Source: an uncultured Holophagaceae bacterium (lineage in GTDB: Bacteria; Acidobacteriota; Holophagae; Holophagales; Holophagaceae). Taken from it: a stretch of DNA of 38,743 nt. A model generated the notes under the pieces. That model worked only from the letters and a program-made list of their open reading frames with translations. It did not search any database and was not told the DNA's origin. The stretch is taken from positions 1 through 38,743 of the forward strand of contig CAIMQW010000064.1 in NCBI GenBank assembly GCA_903843705.1, written 5' to 3'. A program made the translations under genes and the position numbers. Within the stretch, counting starts at the first letter, position 1. Each line of letters opens with the position of its first letter. Shown in pieces: positions 24,056 through 32,438 of this stretch.

Positions 24056-25489
24056 GTGCCCCTGTCCCCCCCCATTCCCATCCTGATCGTGGATGACGAA
24101 GCCGACCTGCGGGACCTCCTCGTGGAGGCCCTCCAGGACCAGGGCTACGCAGCCGTGGGCGCCGAGGGCGGATCCCAGGCTCTGGCCCTGGTGCGGGAGC
24201 AGCACTTCCCGGTGATCTTTACGGACCTGAACATGCCCGGCGGCCTGTCCGGCCTGGAGCTGCTGCGAGCCGTCCACGAGGTGGACCCGCGCAGCATGGG
24301 CATCCTGATGACCGGCTACGCCACCACGGAATCCGCCATCCAGGCACTCAAGCGTGGCGCCTACGACTTCATCCAGAAGCCCTTCAAGCTGGCGGAGATC
24401 GAGGCCGGCCTGGAGCGGGCCCTGGACCACTACCGGCTGGTCCGTGAGAACGAGGAATACCAGCAGAACCTGGAGCGCATGGTGGAGGCCCGCACCCAGG
24501 AGATCCTGGGGCTGAAGAACGACATCGAGCGGCTCTTCGAGGGCTTCGTGAACGCCTCTGTGACAGCCATCGAGGCCCGGGATCCCAGCACCTCGGGCCA
24601 CTCCAGCCGCGTGGCCGACCTCACCGTGGGCCTGGCTGAGGCCGTGAATAGCACTCCCAACGGGCCCTACGGAGGGTTCCACTTCAACCCCATCCAGATC
24701 CGCGAGATCCGGTACGCCAGCCTGCTCCACGACTTCGGCAAGGTGGGCGTCCGGGAGCAGGTGCTGGTGAAGGCCAAGAAGATCGAGGGCGAGCGACTCG
24801 AGAGCATCTACCAGCGGCTACACCAGCGGACCCTCGAGGCCATGCGGGACGGCCTGCTGGAGGCCTGGAGCAAAGGCAGCACATTCGACCACGACAAGGT
24901 GGGTAACCTCCTCCGGCACCAGGATGAGGAAGCCCGGCGGCTCATGGAGCTGGTGCGGCGCAGCAATGAACCCACCGTCCTGCCCGAGGAAGTGGCGCTG
25001 GAGTTGAACCTGCTTGAGGACCTTACCTATCAGCACTGGTCCGGGGACCACCGGACCCTCATCGATGCCCACGACATCAGCCTCCTCAAGATCCCCAAGG
25101 GGAGCCTCTCGGACGACGAGCGCGACGAGATCCAGAACCATGTGACCTACACCTACAAGTTCCTGAGCCAGATCCCTTGGACCGCTGAGCTGGCGGGCGT
25201 TCCCGACATCGCCTGGGCCCACCACGAGCGGCTCAACGGGAAGGGCTACCCTCGGCAGCTCAAAGAGCCGGACATCCCGGTGCAGAGCAAGCTCATGGCC
25301 GTCTCGGACGTCTATGACGCGCTCACGGCCGCGGACCGCCCCTACAAGGCCGCCGTGAGCGTGGAGCGCAGCCTGGAAATCCTGGAGCAGGAGGCAAAGG
25401 TGAACCTACTGGACACCGAAGTGCTCCGCATCTTCCTGGAGGCGCGCATCTACGAGCGCACCACGGGCCAGAGCCGGAGTCGCCCATGA
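24056..25489 (+). CDS. Response regulator with HD-GYP cyclic-di-GMP phosphodiesterase domain
   Basis: A 477-residue RpfG-type protein. The receiver domain (8-125) has D13/D14, the phospho-acceptor D57 in FTDLNMPGG and K108 in FIQKPF. A helical linker (125-160) leads to the HD-GYP domain: H225-D226 (LLHDFGKVGV), H362 (IQNHVTY), H389-H390-E391 and G397-Y398-P399 in HHERLNGKGYP, the signature of c-di-GMP hydrolysis. Compared with the usual HD-GYP (HD to next His about 30 residues) there are about 100 extra residues (roughly 240-345), rich in Glu, Arg and Leu. The start is GTG 24056. The stop overlaps the next receiver gene (ATGA). No histidine kinase is visible nearby. Confidence 0.88.
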   Translation: MPLSPPIPILIVDDEADLRDLLVEALQDQGYAAVGAEGGSQALALVREQHFPVIFTDLNMPGGLSGLELLRAVHEVDPRSMGILMTGYATTESAIQALKRGAYDFIQKPFKLAEIEAGLERALDHYRLVRENEEYQQNLERMVEARTQEILGLKNDIERLFEGFVNASVTAIEARDPSTSGHSSRVADLTVGLAEAVNSTPNGPYGGFHFNPIQIREIRYASLLHDFGKVGVREQVLVKAKKIEGERLESIYQRLHQRTLEAMRDGLLEAWSKGSTFDHDKVGNLLRHQDEEARRLMELVRRSNEPTVLPEEVALELNLLEDLTYQHWSGDHRTLIDAHDISLLKIPKGSLSDDERDEIQNHVTYTYKFLSQIPWTAELAGVPDIAWAHHERLNGKGYPRQLKEPDIPVQSKLMAVSDVYDALTAADRPYKAAVSVERSLEILEQEAKVNLLDTEVLRIFLEARIYERTTGQSRSRP

Positions 25490-26316
25490 TCCAGGAGCCC
25501 ATCCTCATCGTAGATGACGATGCCGAGGTCCGCATGACCCTGCTGGAGGCCCTGCAATACCGGGGCTACTCCGCCGAGGCGGTGGCCAATGGAGAGGCCG
25601 CCCTGACGCGCATGACTGAGCGCACCTTCCCCGTGGTGCTCACGGATCTCCATATGCCCGGCGGACAGTCGGGGCTGGAGCTCATTGGCACCATCCGGCA
25701 CCGCCACCCGGACACCCTCTGTGTGCTCATGACGGCCTTTGCCTCGCTGGAGACCAGCGTCGCGGCCCTGAAGCGGGGCGTCTACGACCTCGTCCAGAAA
25801 CCCTTCCGCCTCGCCGAGATGGAGGTGGTCCTGAACCGGGCCCTGGACCACGCCAGCCTGCAGCAGAAGCTGCGGGCCTACCAGGGAGAGCTGGAAGACC
25901 GCGTCCTGAGCCGGGGCCGGGATGTCCTTGAGGCCCAGAAGGTGGCCATCGAGCTCTGCGACCTGACGCTGCTGGCCCTGGACCGCCCCACCCTGGCCGA
26001 GGCCCTCGATGCCCTGCTGGACCGTCTGGCTGCCCACTGGGAGCCGAACGGCCTGGCCTGCTACCGCCACGACGGGGATGGAGGCCTCTACCTGCTTGCC
26101 GCCCGGGGAAAGCGCCCCCTGCCCACCCAGCTGGAACGGCCCCAGCCGGGTCCCCTGCCGGCGCCTCGGCTGGGCTGTCCCGAGGAGCACCTGCTGCCCC
26201 TGGGCAACGCGGGCTGGCTCTACCTGGGCTTCGAGGAGCGCTCCTCCTTCAACGACCTGGATCCTGGCTTCCGGCTGCTGACCCGGCACCTGGAGCTCAT
26301 CCTGCGGGTGAGGTGA
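25486..26316 (+). CDS. Response regulator with uncharacterised C-terminal domain
   Basis: A 276-residue protein. The receiver (5-120) closely resembles that of the upstream HD-GYP protein: D10-D12, phospho-acceptor D54 in LTDLHMPGG, K105 in LVQKPF, then the similar RALDH linker. A coiled linker (about 120-150) follows, then about 125 residues that may be a small sensory fold (GAF-like: ALDALLDRLAAHWEPNGLACYR... with WLYLGFEERSSFNDLDPGF), but I cannot assign it. No DNA-binding, kinase or cyclase motif is seen. It is probably a signalling adaptor between the HD-GYP and GGDEF regulators. ATG 25486 overlaps the upstream stop by four bases. Confidence 0.75.
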   Translation: MIQEPILIVDDDAEVRMTLLEALQYRGYSAEAVANGEAALTRMTERTFPVVLTDLHMPGGQSGLELIGTIRHRHPDTLCVLMTAFASLETSVAALKRGVYDLVQKPFRLAEMEVVLNRALDHASLQQKLRAYQGELEDRVLSRGRDVLEAQKVAIELCDLTLLALDRPTLAEALDALLDRLAAHWEPNGLACYRHDGDGGLYLLAARGKRPLPTQLERPQPGPLPAPRLGCPEEHLLPLGNAGWLYLGFEERSSFNDLDPGFRLLTRHLELILRVR

Positions 26317-26320
26317 GGGC

Positions 26321-26389
26321 ATGAGCGACCCCCGCCGCCGAGTCTTGACCACCCCCAGGGTCCCCAAGCCCGTCGCAGCGGAGTTCTGA
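26321..26389 (+). CDS. Possible 22-codon leader peptide before the GGDEF regulator
   Basis: ATG 26321 opens a 22-residue frame (MSDPRRRVLTTPRVPKPVAA, then Glu-Phe) that ends at TGA 26387-26389, overlapping the ATG of the next gene as TGATG. A purine-rich GAGGTGAGGGC lies just before it. Its basic, Pro-rich sequence and the coupled stop/start fit a translational leader. A chance frame in the 72-base gap is equally possible. Confidence 0.3.
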   Translation: MSDPRRRVLTTPRVPKPVAAEF

Positions 26390-27309
26390 TGGGTGGCCGC
26401 ATCCTCATCGTGGACGACAACGCCATGATCCGCAGCGAGATCAAAGCCGTCCTCATGAAGGATGGCTCCTTCACACACTTCATGGAAGCCGCCGACGGCC
26501 TGACTGCCTTCAAGACCATCATGGACTGCCCGCCGGATCTGGTGCTCTGCGACCTGGTCATGCCCGGATTCGATGGCTTGAAGTTCCTGGGCCTCAAGGC
26601 CAGCCGCAAGGAGCTGGAACAGATCCCCGTCATCATCCTCACCGCCGAGGACGACCTCGACCGCAAGGCCGAGATCCTCGAGCGCGGGGCCTCGGACTAC
26701 GTGACCAAGCCCTTTCACGAGAAGGAGCTGCTGGCCCGGGTGCGCATCCACACCAAGCTGAAGCTGCTCCAGGACGAGCTGCGGGAGAAGAACGCCCAGC
26801 TGGAGGCGCTCTCCGTCACCGACGTGCTCACTGGACTGGCCAACCGGCGCCGGCTCATGACCCGGCTGGAGGAGGAAGTCCAGCGGGCCCGACGGTACAA
26901 GACGCCGCTCGCCGTGGTGATGATCGACATCGACCACTTCAAGCAGGTGAACGACACCTACGGCCACGCCATGGGCGACGAGGTGCTCCGGAACATCGGC
27001 GCCATGCTGAAGGCCAACGTGCGCGCCACCGATCTGGCTGCGCGCTACGGGGGCGAGGAGCTGACCCTGGTCCTCCCCCACACGGATGCCCCCGGGGCGC
27101 TCCTGGTGGCCGAGGGGCTGCGGGAGAAGTTCGCGGAGCTGGAGCATCACCTGGACGGCGTTAGTCTGAGGAAGACCGCCAGCCTGGGCGTGGCTGCCCG
27201 GGACGGCCAGGGCGAGGTTCCCAGTGCGGAAGCGCTCCTCAAGCACGCCGACGAGGCCCTCTACCGGGCCAAGCAGGGTGGGCGTAACCGGGTGGAAGCG
27301 GCGGGCTAG
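26389..27309 (+). CDS. Response regulator with GGDEF diguanylate cyclase domain (PleD/WspR-like)
   Basis: A 306-residue protein that should make cyclic-di-GMP when phosphorylated. The receiver (4-125) has D9-D10, phospho-acceptor D55 in LCDLVMPG and K107 in YVTKPF. A short coiled linker (LLQDELREKNAQLEAL) leads to the GGDEF domain (about 143-303), opening with the usual D-x-L-T-G-L-x-N-R-R. The active site is GGEEL (221-225), and the allosteric I-site R212-x-x-D215 lies five residues upstream, so product inhibition is expected. GGAG before ATG 26389 is a proper ribosome site. It is the third receiver protein in a row and likely opposes the HD-GYP phosphodiesterase. It converges with metK, with four bases between the stops. 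Confidence 0.92.
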   Translation: MGGRILIVDDNAMIRSEIKAVLMKDGSFTHFMEAADGLTAFKTIMDCPPDLVLCDLVMPGFDGLKFLGLKASRKELEQIPVIILTAEDDLDRKAEILERGASDYVTKPFHEKELLARVRIHTKLKLLQDELREKNAQLEALSVTDVLTGLANRRRLMTRLEEEVQRARRYKTPLAVVMIDIDHFKQVNDTYGHAMGDEVLRNIGAMLKANVRATDLAARYGGEELTLVLPHTDAPGALLVAEGLREKFAELEHHLDGVSLRKTASLGVAARDGQGEVPSAEALLKHADEALYRAKQGGRNRVEAAG

Positions 27310-27313
27310 GGCC

Positions 27314-28456
27314 CTATTTGGCCGCCTGCCGAAGGGCCTCGATCTTGTCCGTCTTCTCCCAGCTGAACTCAGGCCGTCCGAAGTGACCATAAGCAGCGGT
27401 GGCGCGGTAGATGGGGCGGCGCAGATCCAGGGTCTCGATCATGGCCTTGGGGGTGCAGCTGAAGACCTCGCGCACGGCGCGGACGATGGCCGCATCGGAG
27501 ACCTGCCCCGTCCCGAAGGTGTCCACGGCGATCGACACCGGCTCAGCCACACCGATGGCGTAGGCAAGCTGGATCTCGCAGCGGCGGGCCAGACCCGCAG
27601 CAACGATGTTCTTGGCGATGTAGCGGCCCATGTAGGCGGCGCTGCGGTCCACTTTGCTGGGATCCTTGCCGGAGAAAGCGCCGCCGCCGTGGTGGCCGGT
27701 GCCGCCGTAGGTATCCACGATGATCTTGCGGCCCGTGAGGCCCGTGTCGCCCATGGGCCCACCCACCACGAAGCGCCCCGTGGGGTTCACGTGGTAAACC
27801 GTGTCCGCATCCAGCAGGTCGGCAGGCAAGACCGCGTGGATCACATCCTGGAGGATGGAATCGCGGATGGCGTTCTGCAGGACGTGCTCGTCGTGCTGGG
27901 TGGAGATGACCACCGTGTGGATGCGTCTTACCTTGTCGCCGTCGAACTCCACGGTGACCTGGCTCTTGCCGTCAGGCCGCAGCCAAGGCAGCTGGCCATT
28001 CTTGCGGACCTCCGCCAGCCGCCGGGTCAGCAGGTGGCTGAAGTGGATGGGGGCGGGCATGAGCTCCGGCGTGTCGTCGCAGGCGTAGCCGAACATCAGG
28101 CCCTGGTCGCCGGCGCCGCCGGTGTCCACGCCCATGGCGATGTCGGGGCTCTGCTGGTCGATGGTCACCATGACCGCGCAGGTGGCGTAGTCGAAGCCCT
28201 TGATGTGGTGGTCGTAGCCGATGTCCTTGACCACGTCCCGCACCAGCTGGGCCACGGGAATGTAGGTCTGGGTCGTGATCTCGCCCGCCACCAGCACTAG
28301 GCCCGTGGTCAGCAGCGTCTCGCAGGCCACGCGGCTGCGGGGATCATCGCTCAGGGCCGCGTCCAGCACCGCATCCGAGATCTGGTCCGCCATTTTGTCG
28401 GGATGACCTTCGGTGACGCTCTCGGACGTGAACAGGTGCTGCCCTTGGGTAATCAT
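27314..28456 (-). CDS. metK: S-adenosylmethionine synthetase MetK
   Basis: A 380-residue enzyme of normal length that makes S-adenosylmethionine from methionine and ATP. Signature blocks are [20 protein letters not shown] at the N-terminus, [12 protein letters not shown] (the GAGDQG motif), and the glycine-rich [18 protein letters not shown] loop carrying catalytic Lys. The C-terminal [16 protein letters not shown] is typical. ATG 28456 follows TTAGGAG. It appears monocistronic, with a short leader and no SAM riboswitch that I can recognise. It supplies methyl donor for enzymes such as the methyltransferase at 9019. Confidence 0.96.
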   Translation of the reverse strand: MITQGQHLFTSESVTEGHPDKMADQISDAVLDAALSDDPRSRVACETLLTTGLVLVAGEITTQTYIPVAQLVRDVVKDIGYDHHIKGFDYATCAVMVTIDQQSPDIAMGVDTGGAGDQGLMFGYACDDTPELMPAPIHFSHLLTRRLAEVRKNGQLPWLRPDGKSQVTVEFDGDKVRRIHTVVISTQHDEHVLQNAIRDSILQDVIHAVLPADLLDADTVYHVNPTGRFVVGGPMGDTGLTGRKIIVDTYGGTGHHGGGAFSGKDPSKVDRSAAYMGRYIAKNIVAAGLARRCEIQLAYAIGVAEPVSIAVDTFGTGQVSDAAIVRAVREVFSCTPKAMIETLDLRRPIYRATAAYGHFGRPEFSWEKTDKIEALRQAAK

Positions 28457-28502
28457 GCAGGACTCCTAACAACACCTCCAGGCACCGCCTGAAGGAACAG
28501 GG

Positions 28503-28508
28503 AGTATA
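28503..28508 (-). promoter_or_regulatory. Possible -10 element of metK
   Basis: The minus strand reads TATACT here, five of six consensus bases, 47 bases before the metK start codon. No good -35 is found 16-18 bases upstream. Confidence 0.35.
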
Positions 28509-28541
28509 TCGCGGTACATCTTTCGGATGACGCGGGAACCC

Positions 28542-28571
28542 TTGTCATGCCGTAGCCTTGAAGACTAAGGT
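28542..28571 (+). promoter_or_regulatory. Possible promoter of the coiled-coil lipoprotein gene
   Basis: TTGTCA at 28542-28547 (five of six for a -35) and TAAGGT at 28566-28571 (three of six for a -10) are separated by 18 bases, about 54 bases before the start codon. The -10 is weak. Confidence 0.35.
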
Positions 28572-28624
28572 GGGGAGTTTCCCGCACCCGTCGCGCTGAT
28601 TCCCTGCAACCCCTGGAGGAACCC

Positions 28625-29758
28625 ATGAACCCCTTCCGCCGCTCGACGCTGGCCCTCATGTTGATGGCCGCATCCCTCCTGACGGTATCCACCGCGTGCA
28701 AGCGCGAGGATCCCCAGATCCGCGAGCTGACCCAGAAGGCCGCCGAAGCCGACAAGGCCAGCCAGCAGCTCAACCAGGCTGGCGGCGAGCAGCAGAAGAA
28801 GCTCGCCCAGGCCGGCGTCAATGACGTCAAGCCCAACGCCGAGACCCTCCAGCTCACCGAGGAGCAGAAAAAGGCCCTCGAGGAGCGCATCAAGAACGAG
28901 AAGAACAGCTCCTATCAGGCCTTGCTCCAGGAAGTGCTGGACAAGGACAAGGAGATCAAGGACCTCAACGTCAAGCTGGCCAAGCTCAAGGCCGACCTGC
29001 CCCGGCCCGACCTGGCCAAGCCCAACGACAGCCACTACGGCATGGCCATGCGCTTCCTGAAGAAGAAGGGGGTCTCCGAGGCCGACGCCAAGAAGCTGGT
29101 GAGCCGGGTGGCCATCCTGGAAAAGCTCGCCCCGGGCTTCGAGGTCTACCACTTCTACGCCAACGGCACCTACGGCACTTGGGTCTCCCAGGGCAAGGCC
29201 AAGATCAGCCCCAACGATCTGATGCGCCAGGAGCGCGAAAAGGTCGAAGGCGAGCGGGACGTGGCCGTGGCCCAGAACGAGAAGCTGCAGGAAGAGGTCC
29301 TGGACCTCGAAGGCCAGAAAAAGAAGATCGAGGAGGAGATTGCCGGCCTCCGGGGCGAGCGTGCGAACCTCATTGAGGAGCGCAGCAAGCTCCAGGCCGA
29401 CAATGCCGGCCAGCTGGCCAAGCTGAACTCCCTCCACTATGTGGTCGGCACACGCGACAAGCTGAAGGCCGAAGGAATCATCGAAATCCCCGTTTTTGCC
29501 AAGGACCGAGCTGGCAAGAACTGGCGGGATGAGGTCTTCACCCAGAGCCTCGACCTCCGCTCCGCCAAGACCATCGTCATCAAGGCCTCCGACCTGGGCC
29601 TGGCCAAGATCGGGAAGGTGAACGTCGTGCCCGGTTCCTACCTTAAGGACGAGCACTACAAGCTCAGCATCAGCGAGGACAAGCTGACGGCCACCGTAGA
29701 GCTGATCACCGTCACCCGCTTTAAGAACGACAAGGTCGTCTTTGCTGTGACGGACTAG
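28625..29758 (+). CDS. Coiled-coil lipoprotein of unknown function
   Basis: A 377-residue exported protein. The signal peptide ends in a lipobox-like VSTAC (Cys25), so it is probably lipid-anchored. Charged Ala/Lys/Glu/Gln-rich helices at about 30-125 and 200-270 have heptad spacing and should form coiled coils. A compact segment between them reads EVYHFYANGTYGTWVSQGKAKI. The C-terminal about 100 residues (LHYVVGTRDKLKAEGII then beta-rich TVELITVTRF) look like a separate domain also found at the end of coiled-coil lipoproteins in Bacteroidota (from memory). It may act as a periplasmic spacer or tether. GGAGG seven bases before ATG 28625 gives a clear start, and a strong terminator follows, so it is a single-gene unit. 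Confidence 0.75.
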   Translation: MNPFRRSTLALMLMAASLLTVSTACKREDPQIRELTQKAAEADKASQQLNQAGGEQQKKLAQAGVNDVKPNAETLQLTEEQKKALEERIKNEKNSSYQALLQEVLDKDKEIKDLNVKLAKLKADLPRPDLAKPNDSHYGMAMRFLKKKGVSEADAKKLVSRVAILEKLAPGFEVYHFYANGTYGTWVSQGKAKISPNDLMRQEREKVEGERDVAVAQNEKLQEEVLDLEGQKKKIEEEIAGLRGERANLIEERSKLQADNAGQLAKLNSLHYVVGTRDKLKAEGIIEIPVFAKDRAGKNWRDEVFTQSLDLRSAKTIVIKASDLGLAKIGKVNVVPGSYLKDEHYKLSISEDKLTATVELITVTRFKNDKVVFAVTD

Positions 29759-29775
29759 GAGGTCTTCAGACCTGA

Positions 29776-29806
29776 GAGGGGCCCTGTCCGGGGCCCCTCC
29801 TTTTTT
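29776..29806 (+). terminator. Rho-independent terminator of the lipoprotein gene
   Basis: GAGGGGCCC (29776-29784) pairs perfectly with GGGCCCCTC (29791-29799) around a 6-base loop, and six T follow at 29801-29806. It lies 17 bases after the stop. A smaller 5-bp hairpin (AGGTC / GACCT) precedes it at 29759-29772. Confidence 0.92.
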
Positions 29807-29885
29807 GTGGAATTTCCTGTCCAGCCCGCCTATCGTCGGAAGACCCTTCCTGGCTTTCCCTTAACCCCACCCATGAGGTGATGCG

Positions 29886-32384
29886 ATGCATTCACGCTTG
29901 ACCCAAGCGTTCCTCGGTACTTCCCTGCTGGCCCTCCTGGCCTGCAACGGAGGCGGCGATTCCAAGGCACCCACCACCTTTACAGGGGCCGGGGAGATCG
30001 TCAGCTCCGTCGCGCCGGTCTTCGACCCCACCACCGGCAACGTGCCCCTGCCCAACATCCTGGTCACGGCCTCTGTCACTGGGATCACGTACTCAGCGAC
30101 CGCCACCCCAGCCGCGGGCATGCTGAATATCAATCCCGGCTACCCCCTGACCCCGGACAAGGCCCTGGCCTTCGTCAACCTCAAGGAGATGGGCAACACC
30201 CACGCGGTGTCCGGCCTGAACGCGCCGATCTACATCTCTTTCCCGGCCGCAGTGGATCCCACCACGGTGAACAGCACCAACATCAAGGTCTTCCAACTGG
30301 CGCCAGACGCTGCGGGGACCGAGAACGCCGCCCTGGGTTTCACCGACGTCTCCAGCCTTTTCACCTACAGCACCTTCGCCCTCGTGCCCTCGGGCATGGG
30401 CGTCTATGCCTCCCCCATGCTGCCCCTGCTGCCTGGCACCCGGTATCTCTACGTCGTGACCAATCGGGTGAAGGACACCGCAGGGTTGGCCATCACGAGT
30501 TCACCTTACTTTGAAGCCCTGAAGGGCACCATTCCTCTGACCGGTTCCTTCGCCGCCTTGGAGGCGGTGCGGGCCGACGTCACCTCTGGGACCAACATCC
30601 TCCTCTCGGGCTATGCCAAGGTCATGAACGACCTGATCACCGCCAGCGCCACCACCACCGTCACCAAGCGCGCTGACATTGCCGTCATGGGTCGCTTCAT
30701 CACCACTGGCGCCGGCTACATCCCCACCGACCCCCTCAACACCACGCCGGCCCTCGCCGCCGTGCGCATCCCCATGGAAATGGCCCTGTGGGCCTGGGCC
30801 AACAACGCCCCTGTCCCCAACACCGTGAACTTCAGCACCGCTGAAAGCCGGGCCTGGGACAACGGGGTTTCGAACTTCCTGCTCATGGGCACCTCCGCCA
30901 TTCCCTCTGGTCCCGGGTCCCTGGCTGCCATCTTCGGGACCGTACCCAGTGCTGCTGTAGGCTATGTGGGCGCAGGCACCTTCGAGAGCGCCGACCTGCA
31001 GCTGGATCCCTACCTCGTCAACGCCAACCTGGCCAATGCTGGCGGCAAGCTCGATGCCGTCGCCAATGTCTACAACCCCGGCACCAGCACCGTGCCCGGC
31101 ACCGGCGTCACCCAGGCCTTCCGGAACGCCACGGGGGCCCTGCGCGGCTTCTACCACAAGACTCGCACGGTGCCGTTCATCGTCATCGCCCCGCTCGCCA
31201 CAGCCCCCACGGGAGGCTACAAGGTCGCCATCTTCATGCACGGCATCGGCGGCCAGAAGGAGCAGGCCCTGGGCCTCGCCAACACCCTCTGTGCCGCGGG
31301 CTACACCGTGGTCGCCATCGACCAGGCCGTCCACGGCCTTGGTGCCGGCGTTGCCGGCAGCCTGACCTCCCCGCTCTACTCAGGTGTTGGCATGGGCAAT
31401 GGCCGACCCGCCGCCGAGTGGGCCAGCAACTTCTTCATGCTGCCCTCCATCCTGACCGCCCGCACCAGTGTCCAGACCAGCGCCTTCAACCTCTGGCGCT
31501 TGGAGCGCATCCTCAAGCAGCCCGCCGCAGATCCCACCAGCCTGCAGGCTAAAATGGTTTCCGCCGGCAAGACCATCAGTGCCGCCGGCGCCACCCAGTT
31601 CGTGGGGCAGAGCCTGGGCAGTATCGTTGGTTCCTACTTCCTGGCCGGCAACAGCGTCCAGACCGGTGGCAGCAACATGAAGGGCCTGCTCAGCGTGCCA
31701 GGTGCCCGCCTGGCCTTCATCCTCAAGGACAGCCCGGCCTTCTCGGCCACGGTCAACGGGGGCCTCACCGCCGCGGGTGTCACCACCAACAGCACCGCTT
31801 TCTATCAGTTCTTCGCCCTGGCCCAGGCCGTGGCCGATCCCATCGATCCCGGCACCATGGGCACGCCTCTTTCTGGCCAGACCGCCTCCCGTCTCGCGGG
31901 GCGCATGCTGGTGCAGGAAGCAGTCGGCGATACGGTCATTCCCAATGCCTCCGGCCAGTATTTCGTGAACGCCCTGGCCGGCCGTCAGGGCCAGCTGGGC
32001 GGCGATGTCAGCGGCGGCTTCACGCACGTCCTGCGCAACACCCAGGCCGCAGCCGCGGTGCCCTATATCTATGGAACAACCCTCGCCACGGTCAAGACGG
32101 CCGTGGCGGCCGCCACCGCTTCGACGGCCACCGCGCCCACCCAGGGCATCATGCAGTACAGCCCTGCCCAGCACGGCATGTTGCTGGCCGATACCGCCAC
32201 TGCGGCCAATGTGATCAATTGCCAGACCCAGTTGTATGCCTGGGTGAAGTACGGTCTTGTGGTCGACGGTGCGAATGCCAGTGGCTTCCCCATCGCCCCC
32301 CCGCCCAGCAGCCTGGAAACGATGATCATCCCCGGCTACCTTGGATCGGAGAGCCTCGCGATCCACTACCCTGTCCTGCCCTAG
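29886..32384 (+). CDS. Surface lipoprotein lipase/esterase (VolA/Pla-1/cef-like)
   Basis: An 832-residue lipoprotein. The signal peptide ends in lipobox LLAC (Cys20), followed by a Gly/Asp/Ser spacer typical of exported lipoproteins. The N-terminal half (about 40-400) is a Thr/Ala/Pro-rich beta region with an Ig-like insertion pattern (INPGYPLTPDKALAFVN, PLLPGTRYLYVVTNRVKD) that matches the 'bacterial virulence factor lipase N-terminal' family. The C-terminal alpha/beta hydrolase has the oxyanion strand AIFMHGIGGQKEQ, the nucleophile elbow GQSLGS (Ser576), a probable acid in VGDTVIP and a probable His in AQHGML. It likely hydrolyses lipids or lysophospholipids at the cell surface. ATG 29886 follows GAGGTGATGCG. 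A hairpin ends the unit. Confidence 0.78.
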   Translation: MHSRLTQAFLGTSLLALLACNGGGDSKAPTTFTGAGEIVSSVAPVFDPTTGNVPLPNILVTASVTGITYSATATPAAGMLNINPGYPLTPDKALAFVNLKEMGNTHAVSGLNAPIYISFPAAVDPTTVNSTNIKVFQLAPDAAGTENAALGFTDVSSLFTYSTFALVPSGMGVYASPMLPLLPGTRYLYVVTNRVKDTAGLAITSSPYFEALKGTIPLTGSFAALEAVRADVTSGTNILLSGYAKVMNDLITASATTTVTKRADIAVMGRFITTGAGYIPTDPLNTTPALAAVRIPMEMALWAWANNAPVPNTVNFSTAESRAWDNGVSNFLLMGTSAIPSGPGSLAAIFGTVPSAAVGYVGAGTFESADLQLDPYLVNANLANAGGKLDAVANVYNPGTSTVPGTGVTQAFRNATGALRGFYHKTRTVPFIVIAPLATAPTGGYKVAIFMHGIGGQKEQALGLANTLCAAGYTVVAIDQAVHGLGAGVAGSLTSPLYSGVGMGNGRPAAEWASNFFMLPSILTARTSVQTSAFNLWRLERILKQPAADPTSLQAKMVSAGKTISAAGATQFVGQSLGSIVGSYFLAGNSVQTGGSNMKGLLSVPGARLAFILKDSPAFSATVNGGLTAAGVTTNSTAFYQFFALAQAVADPIDPGTMGTPLSGQTASRLAGRMLVQEAVGDTVIPNASGQYFVNALAGRQGQLGGDVSGGFTHVLRNTQAAAAVPYIYGTTLATVKTAVAAATASTATAPTQGIMQYSPAQHGMLLADTATAANVINCQTQLYAWVKYGLVVDGANASGFPIAPPPSSLETMIIPGYLGSESLAIHYPVLP

Positions 32385-32407
32385 AACCAGGCTGGAGCGA
32401 AGGTCTG

Positions 32408-32433
32408 AGCGCCGCCCACCCGGGCGGCGCTTT
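32408..32433 (+). terminator. Hairpin terminator between convergent lipase and acyltransferase genes
   Basis: AGCGCCGCCC (32408-32417) pairs perfectly with GGGCGGCGCT (32422-32431) around a 4-base loop, followed by a short TT. The stem is a strong 10 bp but the T-run is poor. It lies between the lipase stop (32384) and the acyltransferase stop (32439), so it may serve both. Confidence 0.65.
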
Positions 32434-32438
32434 CGCGT

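Noticed and set aside
28457..28624. A SAM riboswitch upstream of metK
   Set aside because: The metK leader is short and I could not find the SAM-I style multi-helix core or a terminator/antiterminator pair.
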